This document shows positions 37,500 to 49,057 of a DNA stretch of 64,000 bases, in pieces. The notes under the pieces were generated by a model that saw only the letters and a list, made by a program, of their open reading frames with translations, searched no databases and had not been told where the DNA came from. Position 1 is the first letter of the stretch; every line of letters begins with the position of its first letter. The stretch spans positions 422,792 to 486,791 of the forward strand of contig JAPWGK010000027.1 in assembly GCA_029641185.1 (NCBI GenBank), in the 5' to 3' direction. Source of the DNA: Pseudofabraea citricarpa. Its lineage: Eukaryota > Ascomycota > Leotiomycetes > Helotiales > Dermateaceae. Position numbers and translations under genes: made by a program.

Positions 37500-40400
37500 A
37501 TAAAAGTTAAGTTATATTATAATAATATAAGATATTATAATAGTAAAGTAATATAATATTAGGAAGAATAAATATAAGTAAAAAGTAAGTTAAGAAATAT
37601 ATATAAAAGAAAGAGTTTTCTATTACTAGAGATAAAAAGGTAATTAAGATAAATAAATAAGCGATTAAAGGAAAGTTATAAAAGTAATTTAAAAGAATAA
37701 TATAAGAGGTATACTTATTATTCCTTATAATAATATACGCTTTTTTATAAATTACTTAATTTAGTCTTATTTTACTAATAAGTTATATATCTTTTAAAAA
37801 GATATTAATTAAAAAAGCTATATAAGTAGAGTTAATAATAAGAGGATTAAGAATATTAAATATTAAAGATAATAATATTATTCTAAGAGACTTAATTATT
37901 AGAATAATCGAACTTATATTTAGCTATTTAGTATTAATATTAATTCTAGATATACTAGAGGCTTTATATTTTAAGAGTATAAATATTATAAAGTTCTTAG
38001 AGAGATATAATAATTAATATAATAATATTAGATTTTAAGACTTATAAAAGATTAAGAGATTATCTTATTATTATATAATAATAATAAGATAATATATAAA
38101 GATTATACTTAAGTAAGTAAAAGATAACTAAAAGGGTTTAAAAGATATATTATTTAATAAGTTTAAGGCTTAGAATATATATTAATAGATAAACTTAAGA
38201 TTCTTCTTAGAAACGCTTAAGAGTAAGAGAAAAATAAAAGAGGATAATATATAATAGTATATCTAATAATATATAATAATTTTTATAATATTTATTAATA
38301 AAAGATAACTTAAAAAATATATATAAAACGTTTAGTTCTTAAATAGATTTCTAAAGGATATAAGAGGAAAGATAATTAAAAAGAATAAAATAGAAATTAA
38401 TAAACCTATAATAATAAAGTTTAATTTAATAGTAAAAATAATAATAAAGATTTATATATTAAATAAGATAATTTAAGAGTTCTTAAAAGATTTATAAAAA
38501 TAAGTAAGACTAAGTAAGCTAATAGATTAACTAGATTATATAACCCTAGTATAATATATAAAGGTATAAATAAGTATACTAGTAGTAGTAGTATATAATA
38601 TACTAATAATAAAAGCCTTAGAAGATTTAATAAACGCTTTTAAGATTCTAATATTATTAGTATATATAATAATAAATATAAGAAAACTAAGCAGGTAATA
38701 ATTTAACCTACTTAGTAGAGGAAATCTACCTAGTATTTATCTTATTAGAAGTATTAGTTATATTAATATAAGTATATTATCTTAAGAAAAACTATTACTA
38801 GGAAATATACTTATTATAAGAATATATATAATAAATATTATACTTAGATTATATAAGGATTACTTTTATTATTTAAAGATAAAATATTTTTATAAGGAAT
38901 ACTCGAATTATCTTATTAATATTAAAGAAGGTTATATATATAAGAAGTAAAAGCGTCTTTTCTTTAGAAGAATAAATAAGAATAAAAGCTAAGTATTTAT
39001 TTTATAAGAAATAAAAGCTTATAAGTTCGTTTAATAAGTATAAGAAGAAAGCTAATTATTAGAGTAAAATATTATTAATCTAAATAATATATCTATTAAG
39101 ATACGTAAGTTAAATTTAATACTTATATAAATAATAAGTATTAATATCTTAAGAGTAATTAAGCTAAAAAACTCTAAGAGTAAACTAGAAGAAAAAGATT
39201 TAATACTTATAATAATAATAAGAGGTAAAATTAAAGAGAAAAATAAAAAGATATAAGTAAACCTAAGGAAAATACTTAATAATTAGATAATAAAAAAGAA
39301 AAAACTTATTATACTAAAGCTTTTAAGAGTAAAAGAGTAAAAGAAGATTATTATAAAAAAAGTATTAAATAAGAAAATTAAGAAGATAAATATTAATAAA
39401 AAGTAAATAAAAAAGTTATATAAGATAAGATTATATATAACTAAAAAGATTAATAAATATCTTAATATCTTAAAATAAGATATAAATCTAGTTAAGTTAT
39501 TAGATAAGATTCTTAATAATAAACTAAATAAAATAACTAGAAGAAAGATTATTATATATTTTAACCTCTTTTAGAAGCTATTATTTAAAAATATATTACT
39601 TATAATTAGGAAAACTAAAAAGTAAATAAAAAAGAGACTAAAAGCTAAGAAAGAGTTAATATCTATAATAAGTATAAGAGTACTAGTAATATAAGTAAAA
39701 GATATAAAACGTTTATAGCTTTATAAAACTCTAAGAATTCGAGTAAGAATTAAAAATATAAAATTATATATATTAATTAACTATAATTTAGAAGCTAATA
39801 TTCTTAATATTAAGATAATAAAATAAGTAAGATTACTAGTTTAATCGAACCTACGTATAAGAATAATAAAATATAATAGAAAGTAATAACCTTTTATAAA
39901 AGTTTATAAAGATATAATTATATAAATTAAAGGGGTAATAATAATAAGATATTTTTTTATAATAAAAAGATTAATAAATAAAGTCGTTCTAAAGTAACCT
40001 TTTATTATTATAAGTCTTTTATTATTTTTGTATAAGAAGAAATCCTAGTATATTATAATTATTAATAATAATAAGACTTAATAGGTAATTATAAGAGTAA
40101 AAGATATAATTAACTCTTATAAGAAAGTAGTTATATTTCTAAAAAACAAGTAACTAGGATTAAGATAATAAGTAATCCTAGTAAGCTAAGAGGCTTAGCT
40201 ATAATTAAGAGTTCTAGTATTAGAGTATTTAACTCGCTTAATAAGGAAAATCGTTTTTTAATAAAAGATAATAGGTTAATATATATCTTTTTTATAACTA
40301 TAAATAAGTTAAAAAAATATTAAGTATTATCTTAAAAGTTAAGTTTAATTAATTTACTTTAAGTAAAATATATATTTCTTATTATTAGTATTTTTAAGGC

Positions 40401-43400
40401 TTATAAGAAGAAGACTAATAAGATTATACTTATAAAAAAAGAATTATTAGATAGCTTAATACCTAAAAGAAGAAAAGATTAAAAGATAAAAATAATAACT
40501 AAAAAGTAATAATAAGACTTAATAGAACCTACTAATATATTTAATTAATAATTAATCTTAAAGTTTTTAGATATTTAATATAAGAAAAAACTTATAAAAG
40601 AAAGACTAAAGATTATAATAATTAGAAAGAAGTTATTTCTAATAAAGAAAATAATATTAGAAGAGTTATTATTTTAATATAAGAAGACGATTATATTTAA
40701 TTTTATAGAATATAAGAAAATTAAGAAAAAGATTATTCTCTTATAAGAAATTCGGATTATATCTTATAAAATATAATAAGCTCTTAGCTTTCTTATACTA
40801 AAATATCTATAAGACGAAGTTATTTAAATACTTAAGGATAAGCTAAGTATAAATATACTTAAATATTATTATAGCTTATACTAAAATTAATAGTTTCTAG
40901 TAAAAAAGAAAAATAAAAAATATAAGATAATAGATATTATAATAAAATATAATATTATAATAATATAAGATACTAATATATTATTAAATATTAATAAGAT
41001 CTCTAAAAACTTTATAGAATACTAAATTATATTAATAATTAATTTTTATTCTAGATATAACTAATTAGGAATATACTCGAATAATAAGGATATTATAACT
41101 ATTATAACCCTTTTAGGATTATTATATTATATTATAATAGTTTAAGAAAAAATAAACTTAGTTTCTTAATTTATATAAGCGGGTTTTATTATTTTAATAG
41201 ATTATATTCTTATACGTATAAGGATTTTTATAGATAATATACTTATATTTAATCTAAGAATAAGATATAAGAATAAAAAGATATACCTAAGGATATAAAG
41301 ATTTATATAAGAATACTTAATAAACCTTAATTAGGTATTAGCAGATATTAAGTATATAAGTATTATAATTAGAGCTAAATTATAGTTTAATATAATTAGA
41401 ATTAAGATTATAAGATTTATATATATAATAGAAAAGAGATTACTAGATAATAAAAAGATATTAAGAATTATTAATTAGCTAAGTTATATATATCTTATAA
41501 ATATAAGAGCTTTCCTTAGGGTTTATATTTATTATAGGATCTAGATTAAAAGTTTTATTATTATAATTAAGCTAATATATAAGTTACTTAAGAAAAATAT
41601 AAAATTCGATTAATAGAAAAAGTAGGAATTAATAATAGATACGCTTAAAATAATACTTATAATAACTCTAGTACTTATACGATTAAATATATTAATTAGG
41701 GTATTATTAATTATCCTAGCTATAAATATAAGCCTAAAGAGTTAAGGGATAATACTTATATAACTAAATACTAAAAGGTAAAAATACCTAGTATATTATA
41801 ATAATAAGTTATAGAATAAGAGTAAGTAAAATTATAATATTACTAAGTATAAATATAAAGGGGTCCTTAAAGTATTAAAGAAAATATAAAACTACTTATA
41901 TAATATTTATTTTTTATTAGAGATAAATATAATCGTATTAATAATATAATTAAATTAGTTAGCTATAAACTTATCTAAAGTATTAGTAATATAATAGTTA
42001 ACTTAGATTAGATTATTTAATTTTAAAATTAAGTATATATCTAATAATAAATATATAGCTATAAATAAGCTATTATAAAAGTTATATACTAAAGAAGAAA
42101 TAATAAGAGAGAAATAAGAGAAAGATATTAATAATTTTATTAATACTTATATAAGAAGCTTCTAAGTAATAAAGTATAAGAAGGTTAATATATAGCTAGT
42201 ATAAGCTAAGATAAAGAATAATAGTTTTTTAGAAGAAGAATAAAGCTTAGACTTCTAATTAATTATAAAATATCTTATAATATTTTATAAACTTTTATAA
42301 GTATATATAATAAACTTCTAGTAATTTAAGACGTAAGCTTTAAATTATATAATATAAAGAAAAGTATTCTTTTATAAGATAAATAAAAGCCTTTTATAAA
42401 AGTATATAATAAATTCTAAGATAAAAAGATAAGAGATTTTATAGAATTTATATAATAAAACGAGGTATAAAAGATATAAAAGTATATACTAAAAGATAAT
42501 AAGAAGATACTTTTAAAACTTTTATTATAAAAATATAAAGTAATATATTATTACTTATATTATATATTAGTTTTAGGATAATACTTAGATAAAAGAATTA
42601 TTATATCTTATATAAATAAGCGTATTATAATATAAAGTAAGATTAAATATAATTTATATATCTTAAGTAAGAGGGTATAAATTTCTTATAATTACTTATA
42701 ATAATCTATTAGGATAACTAGAAGTAAGAATACTAAAGAATATTATATTAAATATTATTATAAAATTCTTTTAGAAAGATATAATTTATAGATATAAGCT
42801 TTTTAGTAGACTAATTATTAATAAAAGCCCTAAGAATAAAAGTTAGTTATAAAAGCTAATAAAAAAGTATAAAATTAAGTAAATAATAGTTTTTATATAT
42901 TATACTCTAGTAAATAAAATAATCGAAAAGAGATATAAATTAATTATAAATACCTTAGTAAAAATAACAAATAAAAGACTTAATAGGTAGGTAAATAACT
43001 TATATATAATCCTATTAGTTAATTAAGTAATAATAAAAGTAATAATAAATATAATATTATTTTATCTAAATTATAAATTCGAAGTTATACTTTCTATTAA
43101 GACTAAAATACTAATATAAAGAATCCTTAATTAGGAAATAATTTAGGATATTAATAACCTCCTAATTATATAAGCTAAATAAATTTAGATCTAAGATAAA
43201 AATTTAAAAGAAGTTATAATAAAATAATAAAAAATAAGAATTTATAGTAAAAATAAATTTAATTAATTAAGAAAAGTTTAAGTAAAAGAAATTAAAGTTA
43301 AAAACCTAGTTTTATTATATAATATATTATAAGAAGTTAATATATTATTAAGAGTAAAACTTAGGTTTAAGTAGCTAAGATTATTTTAGATAATAAAAGT

Positions 43401-43960
43401 AATACTAGAGAAAGAAATATATTTTCTTAAAAAACTAAATAAAATAAGATTAAAAGAAATATTTATAAGTAATAAACTAAAAGCTTTTAAGAAACACGAA
43501 AGAATTTAAAAACTAGTAAAAGTAAATCCTAATAATAAGAATAAGAGTATATCTAAGGAAAATATAAGAGATATTATTAAGAGTAATAATAATAATAATA
43601 TAAATAAGAATAAAAAATAAAAGCGTATAAGATTATAAATAAAGTATATAAAGAAATTATAAAAGTAATAGAAGCGAAAAATAATAATATTAGAAGAAAG
43701 ATAAATAATAATTATAATTAAGTAAAAAAAAAAAAAAAAAAAAAAGGAATATTAATATAAAGTCTAATAATAGTAAAAAGAAGTAATAATTATTATTTAA
43801 TTTACCTAGTAGGGAAAATAAAAGAAAAAGCTAATATTATTTAATAATATTTATAAAAAAGATATAAGATAAAAATAAAACTTATATTTTATTATTTTAA
43901 TCTAAAAAAAGAAATATCTACGCGTATAAAAAACAAATAATATAAGACTAAATAATTAAT
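37500..43960 (+). pseudogene. Ghost gag-pol of Gypsy 2 copy 2
   Basis: This is collinear with copy 1 to about 43445 and then adds the missing integrase tail. The RT box F-I-D-N lies at 41227-41238, with the same Asp-to-Asn loss as copy 1. The integrase motif I-I-N-K-S-P lies at about 42815-42832. After 43445 the frame continues through a charged Lys/Glu/Asn-rich tail (about 43450-43900), interrupted by a 22-base A run at 43724-43745 that may encode lysines or be an expansion. Stops are TAA/TAG. Confidence 0.82.
43724..43745. repeat. 22-base A homopolymer
   Basis: An uninterrupted run of 22 A lies in the basic C-terminal tail region of Gypsy 2 copy 2. A second, 16-base A run lies at 46146-46161. 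Either could be a poly-lysine codon run or slippage. Neither is flanked by an obvious target duplication that would mark a LINE-type poly(A) tail. Confidence 0.7.
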
Positions 43961-43990
43961 TACTTAAGAGAGAAAAAGTAAATAAAAAAC

Positions 43991-45780
43991 TTATATCTTA
44001 TTTTTATTTTTTTTTTTTCTCTTACTTTTATCTTAGCTTAGAAAGTTTTTTTTAGGTTTTACTACTAGTATAAGATTAGGAATTATTCTAAGTCGGGCGA
44101 AAGGCTTACTAATACGCTTAGATTTAATTATAGATAATAAAATAAAAGTAGAGGTATTAATAATAATAGTAAAAATTATTTTATTAATATTAGACTTTAA
44201 AAACTTATAAGAATAACTAAAAGTTTTAGCTAAAAGGGTTTTTAACTTAGGTACTAGAGATAAAATAATACTAAAAATAAATCTACTTATATTTAACTTA
44301 ATCTTAAGCTACTTAAAGTTATTATTAATAAGTATTATAAGAGAGAAAATAATATTAGGTATAAAAGAAGAATTAATAAGTATAATAAAGTTACTTAAAA
44401 CTAAATAAGCTATAAAATTAGGTAAAAGCTTATTTATAAAAGGAGTTATAAAAATAAGTATATTAGGATTACTTAAAACTAAATAAATTATAAAATTAGG
44501 TATAATCTTATTTATAAGAGGAGTAATAGATACGAATATAATAGAACCTATTAGAACTTAAGTTAAGATAATAAACTAATAAGTAAAAGTCTTATAAGTA
44601 ATTATAGTTTTCTTACTTATAATAGCTTAAACTTTTATACGAATTAAACCTAGGTTTTTCTTATTATATAAAAAGTTATTAGGTATTCTCTTACCTTTTA
44701 ATTAAAGTTTATATTTATTTTTCTTAGATATTTAGATAAGTATAAAAATATACTTAAGAATATTAATTAGATTTTTCTTATATATAACCTTTTAATAAGC
44801 TATAAACTCTTCTTAGGCTTTATCTTTTATTTATTTTATATTAGTAATCTTTCTAGAAGTTTAAGAAGTTAAAAAACCTTTAGGTAAATTAAAGTAATAA
44901 TTATATTTTATTATATAAAAGTAATAAAATAAATAACCGATCTTAGACTTTAAACCTAAGTATACGTATATATCCTAATTTAAATTAATTATTCGAGATA
45001 AACGAGTTATAATCTAGAAGTTAAAGTAAATTAAAACTTAAGTAATAAAATTATCTTTAGTATAATACTTATAAAAACTACTATTAAAATTATTTATATT
45101 ATTAGAGTCTTTAATATTAGTAGAAGACTTTCTCTTAGAATAAGTTTATTTTTTATTAGACTTTTTTATAATAGTTAATAATCCGAGCGTATTTATTTTC
45201 TTTATAAGTATTAATAAAATAATAAAAGTCTTACTAAGCTAAGATCTCTTACCTAGACCTTTTAATACGATTATTATACTTAGAATTTTATTATAATTAT
45301 TAGGTTTCTTTTTATTATAATAAAGCTTAAAGAATTATTTCTTATAATTTTTATAATTTTTATATTTTTCTAGGAGAATATTAGTTATAGGTAATTTATT
45401 ATTTCTATTATTTTATATAATATTATTAAATATAATAATCTTTTTATTTAAGATAAGCTATAAACGTTTAATATAAATATAATTAAATTTAACTTTTATA
45501 CTCTTACTAAAGTATATAATAAATTTTATAATAATAATCTTAGTAATAATCGCTTTTTATATAATAACTAAAAGGAAACTAAAAGTATAATTTTTATAAT
45601 ATATAATATATAATAAGTAATTATAATAGTAATTAAAAATATAAGATAATTTAATAGAAATCTAAAGCTTAATATTTTTCTTTTTTTTAGTAGTTATAAT
45701 AATAGGAGATATTATATTAAATAAATACGAGTAAAATAATAGAAATATTAGAAGAAATCTATCTAATATTAGTAATTTAC
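43991..45780 (-). pseudogene. Minus-strand gene ghost downstream of Gypsy 2 pol
   Basis: One reading frame can be followed on the minus strand from about 45780 to a TAA at 43991-43993, roughly 595 codons. Stops are sparse for such AT-rich DNA: only one (complement of 44309-44311) between 44036 and 44557, and about 15 in the preceding 370 codons, all TAA/TAG. The inferred product is rich in Ser, Thr, Pro and Asn in its C-terminal half and carries two copies of a 26-residue repeat (44391-44546). A basic Lys-rich stretch lies just before the terminal stop. I do not recognise the family. It is antisense to the Gypsy pol, begins after its end, and could be a captured host gene, an extra ORF or a nested element. 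Confidence 0.55.
44391..44546. repeat. Two tandem 78-bp repeats
   Basis: The units start at 44391 and 44469, each opening with TTACTTAAAACTAAATAA. A 78-bp period equals 26 codons and keeps the minus-strand frame open, which supports that frame being genuine coding sequence before RIP. Confidence 0.75.
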
Positions 45781-46200
45781 TTAAGTAAGTATAAGATTAA
45801 AAGGTCGCTTATTATAAGAGATATAATATTAGAGTTAAAAGAAAAATAAAAGAAAAAAAGAAAAGTTAAATAAAGTAAGATATTTATAATAAGACGCGAG
45901 TAAAATACTTTCTAATTAGAAAGATACTAAACTAATATATTTTCCTCTTATTATAGGTTAGTTTTTTACTTTTTCTATAAAATATATATTAACTTAAGAT
46001 ATTCCTATTATTAGTATACTAAGTAAATAAGAAAGTACTAAGGTAAGTATACTCGCTTAAGCTTATAATTATAAGTAGCTTATTTAAAGGAATATTAATT
46101 CGAATCTTTTTTTCTTTTTCTTTTAAGAAAAATAATAAAAAAGATAAAAAAAAAAAAAAAAGAAAAATATACTTATTTATTAAATAATTAGATATACCTT
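45781..46200. other. RIP-mutated stretch between two gene ghosts
   Basis: This 420-bp AT-rich spacer separates the minus-strand ghost from the plus-strand ghost. If these are divergent genes, it would be their shared 5' region. It contains A-rich tracts, including the 16-base A run at 46146-46161, and no identifiable promoter motif survives. Confidence 0.35.
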
Positions 46201-48790
46201 AAGAACTTCTATTAATAAGAGTTAGCTTAAAACACAAATAATATAATAGATAATATAATAATTAAATAAGTTAATATAATAAACATAAACTAATTATAAA
46301 GTTATATTAAGAGATAATTACTAAGTATAAAGTTTAATAATATAAAAGAGATTATATTATATTTATAAGATATTAATAATAAGTCTTAGTATTAGGTTTA
46401 GTTATAAATACTTAAGTAAATAATATAATATTATAATAAAACGAATAATATAATTAAAGAAGTTTTCTATTATATTAAGTAAAATAAAGATTATAAGAAA
46501 TATATATCTAAGATTAACTTTTTAGAAGTATAATAAGAGGTTAGGAAACTAGTAATATATAATTAATAGAAATATAACTAGTTAATAGAAAGAATAACTT
46601 ATATTTATAAGTTTTAGCTAGAAAAATAAGTTTTTAATTAGCTAAACTAAGAGAAATAATCGGTTATATTTATTATTATATATAAATAATTAATAGGAAT
46701 AATATCTATAAATAAAGCTAAAAAACAAGTTAATACTAAGGTAATAATATATATTTTAAACTTAAGAAAAAGAGTTATAAATATAAAAAAGATAATTATA
46801 AGCGACTTAAAATAAGCGAAAGATAATATAAATAAAAGAGTAAAAAGAATATTATATATAATACTTAAGGAGCTAGATTTAAAGATTAAGCCTAATAGGT
46901 TTATAATTAAAAGATATATAAAAGAATTAAAAGATATAAATAATAAAGAAAATATTAAGGATTTAATTTATTTAATAAAAGAAATAAAAGAAGAAAACTA
47001 AAGGATAAAATATAATAAGTAAATACGCTTATAATAAGTCTTATATAATTATAATAACCTTTTAGACTTTTTTTTCTAAGATAATAATAAGAAAGAGATT
47101 AATAAAAAGGAAATAAAAAAGATAAGAAAGAAATTAAGTAAAATAAGTATTTCTAAAGCTAATAAAGAAAAATTAGGAGAGAATAAGAATAATTACAAGT
47201 ATAAGTATAATTATTTAATTAATATAATAAAAGTATAATAAAATATAATTATTATAAAAAAGATACTAAACCTAATAAGTAATATATAATTACTAAAACG
47301 TATAATAAAATTTAAATATATTTGCTATTAATATTAACAAGTTATAATAAAGTATCTAAGGCTTATAATTAAGCGTCTTAGTAATAAGAAAATATCTAGA
47401 AAACTAAATTATATTTATAGGTATTAACTAGATATTAATAAGCTAAAAATAAACCTAGAGATATACTAATAGTTTTATAAGATAAATCGTCTTATATAAC
47501 CTTTAGATATACTAAGTTCTTATAAATTCGTATATAAGAACAAAAATTAAGAGTTCGACTTTAATTAAAAGCGTATATTATAAGTATAAGACTTTATAAT
47601 CTTATTAAAATAAAGAGAATAAAGCTTAGTTATACGTAAGCTTTTTATATAATAAATAAACTTCCTATTAAAGGATAAGATATATATTAAATTTAATATA
47701 TATTATTATTACTTTTATAAAATTAATAGATATAAGAATATTAGTTAACTTAAGAATATATTCTTTTTAGTTACCTAGTAGTTAATAAAATAAAACCTTA
47801 TATATTATATATTATATATTATATTATAACTAGATAAAATATAATAATTAGTATTATATTTTTATTATATAAAATACTTAATTCTAAAGGATAATATATA
47901 TTTTATATATCTTAACCTAAATATCCTAGAGCTATTAATATATAATAAAAGAAAAAATATAATCTAAGATATTATCTTACTAGATATTAAAGATAAGTAA
48001 AATTATACGTTTATTCTTCTAGGGATATAATATAAGTTAAGCGAATAATAAAATTAAGTAAAAAGTAAAAGTTAAAACTTTTTATATTTTATATATAAAA
48101 TTATAATATAAATCTTTTTTAAAGAAGACTTAGAAGAATTAAGAGTATTATAAAAGTATATCTTATATAAACTAGATAATATACGAATTATATTATTATC
48201 GATTTTATATAATATAACTAAGCTTATAATAAAAGTAAAACGAATAATATTATTATAATTTATAAGTATTTAAGAAGATAAAAGTATATTAGAAATTAAG
48301 AAGAGAAATACCTAGGCTAAGCTAATAATTATATATTATAACTTTATAATACTATAAGTTATATCCTTTAAGTTAGTAAATAAGTATAATAATATCTTAT
48401 ATTAGTTTCTTATAAGTATTAAGCTTATTAGATTAAGTATCTTATTAGATATACTTATATACTAATATAAATAATCTTCTCTTATTATAATTAAAGATTA
48501 AAATCTATTATTAGAAGCTAATAAAAAGATAATATATAAATATATTATAACTTAGTAGCTTAAGGCGATTAATATAATAAAAGAGATATATTAAGAAGTC
48601 TAGGTAACTAAGAAACAAGTATTTAAGAATAAGTCTTACTATTATTATCTAGAGTAATTTCTAGTATATAATATAATTATACTAAAGGTAAAGCTTAACC
48701 TTAAGATATTAGAGGAAAATATAATTACTAAGGCTTTAGAAAAAAAGTTATTATTTATAAAAACCCTAGATAAAAAGTAATAATAATAGT
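46200..48790 (+). pseudogene. Weak plus-strand ORF ghost before LTR-like block 3
   Basis: The clearest part is 48120-48790, where one plus-strand frame has about 14 TAA/TAG stops in 225 codons. That is below expectation, and the translation is rich in Leu, Ile, Glu and Lys. An upstream part (about 47330-47790) is less open and contains clustered Tyr codons that could be former Cys. I considered zinc-finger or recombinase-type proteins but see no firm motif. It is followed by block 3 at 48878. Confidence 0.3.
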
Positions 48791-48877
48791 TTCTTTTCTT
48801 ATTATTATAATATTATACTAGAAGTTAAGTAATTATAAGACGATTATATATTTAAAGTAAGAATATATATAATAAAA

Positions 48878-49057
48878 TAAAGCTTCTTATAAATTTATAT
48901 TTAAGTTTTAGTTATTTTAAGCTAAAAGCTTTATATCTTTATAGTTATTTATAGCCTTTTAAATAATATTATACTTTTTTTTTATTATATTACTCCTATT
49001 ATTTCCTTTTAGTTATTTATTTATTATATACTTAATAATATATATTATACTTTATTA
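48878..49057 (+). repeat. LTR-like block 3 of Gypsy 2
   Basis: This third 180-bp copy starts TAAAGCTTCT and ends TTTATTA. The following sequence (TAATATAAGC) differs from the shared internal sequence after blocks 1 and 2, so this copy is a 3' LTR or a solo LTR. Confidence 0.78.

Larger units (their letters stand above)
37141..49057 (+). mobile_element. Ty3/Gypsy family 2, copy 2, enlarged (~11.9 kb)
   Basis: It runs from LTR-like block 2 (37141-37320) to block 3 (48878-49057), the only block pair that brackets a complete pol. The first 6.3 kb repeat copy 1, and integrase then continues to about 43740. Between there and block 3 lie about 5 kb of DNA not expected in a Gypsy element: a minus-strand gene ghost (43991-45780) and a weaker plus-strand one (about 46200-48790). 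Either this is a large element with extra genes or a normal one carrying nested DNA. I could not find a clean target duplication (TAGAA on the left, TAATA on the right), so the pairing of blocks 2 and 3 is an inference. Confidence 0.65.

Noticed and set aside
44030..44570. Plus-strand ORF in the region of the minus-strand ghost
   Set aside because: A plus-strand frame is also fairly open (about 5-6 stops in 180 codons), but the minus-strand frame has fewer stops and extends over 1.7 kb, so the minus strand was preferred.
46200..48877. Tyrosine-recombinase (Starship-captain or Crypton type) gene
   Set aside because: Clustered Tyr codons that could be former Cys suggested a zinc-finger tail, but no catalytic motif or convincing alignment could be made, and stop density is high in the upstream half.
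30347..49057. Simple tandem array of two Gypsy 2 elements sharing the middle LTR
   Set aside because: The DNA before block 2 (36651-37140) does not resemble the DNA before block 3, so unequal crossing-over between identical elements does not explain the structure by itself.
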